Part shown: positions 5,768-6,872 of the stretch, in pieces
How positions within the stretch are numbered: position 1 is the stretch's first letter
How the letters are laid out: the number at the start of each line of letters is the position of its first letter
DNA from: Sideroxydans sp.
Lineage (GTDB): Bacteria; Pseudomonadota; Gammaproteobacteria; Burkholderiales; Gallionellaceae
Assembly: GCA_030823965.1 (NCBI GenBank)
Contig: JAVBYP010000247.1
Span: 1 to 6,872 of the forward strand
Length of the DNA: 6,872 nucleotides
Direction of reading: 5' to 3'
Translations under genes and position numbers: made by a program
The notes under the pieces: generated by a model
What the model was told of the DNA's origin: nothing
What the model saw: the letters and a program-made list of their open reading frames with translations, nothing else
Databases searched by the model: none

Positions 5768-6872
5768 ATGCTGAGCCCTCAGCAAGCCAGTCAGCTCGTT
5801 CGCCTACGCTGGACGGCGTTCATCGTCGTCGGCTTGGCCTATGTGTTGTCGTTCTTCCATCGCTTCGCACCCGCCGCGATCTCGGGAGATCTGCAACAGA
5901 CCTTCCAAGCCAGTGGTGCGGAGTTGGGTGGATTAGCGGCGACCTATTTCTATGTGTACATGATCATGCAGATACCGACCGGTATCTTGGTCGATACCAT
6001 GGGGCCGCGTCGGGTGGTGGCGATAGGGGGCTTGATCGCAGGTATCGGTTCGATGATGTTCGGCATGGCTGACTCGCTTGCGGCGGCTTCCGTTGGGCGT
6101 GTCTTGGTCGGTCTTGGTGTCTCTGTTACCTTCATCTCTTTGCTCAAGCTCAATGCATCGTGGTTCCACGATAGGCATTTCGCCACCATGACTGGCGCGA
6201 CGATCCTGATGGGTAACGTGGGGTCGTTGCTCGCAGCTGCGCCGTTAGCATGGGCGCTGGGATTCGTTTCGTGGCGTACAGTCTTCGTTGCAGTTGGGGT
6301 GATCTCTTTGTTGCTGGCCGTATTGGATTGGTGGTTGGTACGCAACAAGCCAAGTGAGGTTGGGCTGCCCAGCATGCGCGAGTTGGATGGCAAGGAAGCG
6401 CATCCACTCCACACAGGGCATTGGTACGATGGCTTGCTCATCGTATTGAAGAATCGTGCGACATGGCCGGGGCTGTGGGTGAACATGGGTATCGCGGGTT
6501 CGCTGTTCGCTTTTGCCGGCTTGTGGGCTGTGCCTTTCTTGCGGGATGTGTACGGCATGGATAGAGCGGCCGCCACCGACCACACCACTTTGTTACTGGC
6601 GGGTTTTGCCATCGGCGCTTTCTTCATTGGCACACTGTCTGATCGTATGGGCAAACGCAAACCATTGATGATCGCAGGCGCGTTGATCTATAGCCTGTGC
6701 TGGTTGCCGATGTTGTTCGGTATGGACCTCACTTCAGGTCTGAGCTACGCCTTGTTCTTACTGATGGGGCTGTGCGCCCCGAGTTTCACTTTGAGTTGGT
6801 CGTGCGCGAAAGAGGTGAACCCCCATGCGCTCTCTGGCATGGCGACCAGCGTGGTCAACATCGGTGGTTTCC
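5768..6872 (+). CDS. MFS transporter (3' end outside the window)
   Basis: This is an inner-membrane permease of the major facilitator superfamily; the substrate cannot be read from the sequence. The 368 visible codons cover most of a protein that probably has about 12 helices. The first loop 2-3 signature is GILVDTMGPRR at 72-82, and the related copy in the second half is GTLSDRMGKRK at 288-298. The stretch GRVLVGLGVSVTFISLLKL (110-128) is a typical helix 4 region with the conserved Arg111. A hydrophilic central loop lies at about 192-220. The N-terminus (about 15 residues) is cytoplasmic and the first helix begins near WTAFIVVGLAYVL. ATG 5768 is the only plausible start, since an in-frame stop lies at 5735-5737. 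It has no clear Shine-Dalgarno sequence and sits 7 nt after the grxD stop, so translation probably depends on coupling to the glutaredoxin gene. No frameshift is seen up to the window edge. Confidence 0.88.
   Translation, partial: MLSPQQASQLVRLRWTAFIVVGLAYVLSFFHRFAPAAISGDLQQTFQASGAELGGLAATYFYVYMIMQIPTGILVDTMGPRRVVAIGGLIAGIGSMMFGMADSLAAASVGRVLVGLGVSVTFISLLKLNASWFHDRHFATMTGATILMGNVGSLLAAAPLAWALGFVSWRTVFVAVGVISLLLAVLDWWLVRNKPSEVGLPSMRELDGKEAHPLHTGHWYDGLLIVLKNRATWPGLWVNMGIAGSLFAFAGLWAVPFLRDVYGMDRAAATDHTTLLLAGFAIGAFFIGTLSDRMGKRKPLMIAGALIYSLCWLPMLFGMDLTSGLSYALFLLMGLCAPSFTLSWSCAKEVNPHALSGMATSVVNIGGF

Overview
The window looks like ordinary chromosomal DNA of a moderately GC-rich proteobacterium. The proteins (a YheS-type ABC-F ATPase, PepD, IbaG and a Grx4-type glutaredoxin) and the moderately GC-rich, TTG/GCG-rich codon use suggest a betaproteobacterium, perhaps of the Nitrosomonadales/Gallionellaceae type. 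That placement is an inference from protein style and was not tested. No tRNA, rRNA, CRISPR array, insertion sequence or phage gene was seen.

Layout. Positions 1-928 (minus strand) hold the first half of a YheS-like ABC-F ribosome-associated ATPase, cut by the window edge. Upstream of it on the same strand is an unrecognised 50-residue ORF (985-1137) with a good Shine-Dalgarno site and a possible promoter. A divergent intergenic region of about 146 bp (1138-1283) separates it from the plus-strand genes. These are pepD (1284-2753), an aminoacyl-histidine dipeptidase with all M20 metal ligands present. Next is a 438-residue unusual Rossmann/SDR-like protein (2861-4177), probably of the FabMG enoyl-ACP reductase family, with its own likely promoter and a hairpin leader. 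It is followed by a strong inverted repeat (4187-4211) that probably terminates transcription.

Downstream is a compact plus-strand cluster: an AEC-family membrane transporter (4239-5135), a BolA-family IbaG-like protein (5176-5412), a CGFS monothiol glutaredoxin (5428-5760) and an MFS permease that runs off the right edge (5768-6872). Gaps are 40, 15 and 7 nt, so co-transcription is likely, with a weak possible internal promoter before the IbaG-like gene. IbaG and the CGFS glutaredoxin are known partners that bind a shared [2Fe-2S] cluster. The flanking transporters have no substrate that can be read from sequence.

The items most worth a second look are the FabMG-like enzyme, which has a GxxxGxG motif, a far-displaced YxxxK and a CxxC; the 50-residue ORF; and the start codon of the glutaredoxin, where the Shine-Dalgarno position favours TTG over ATG. 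I did not find a convincing new multi-gene system.
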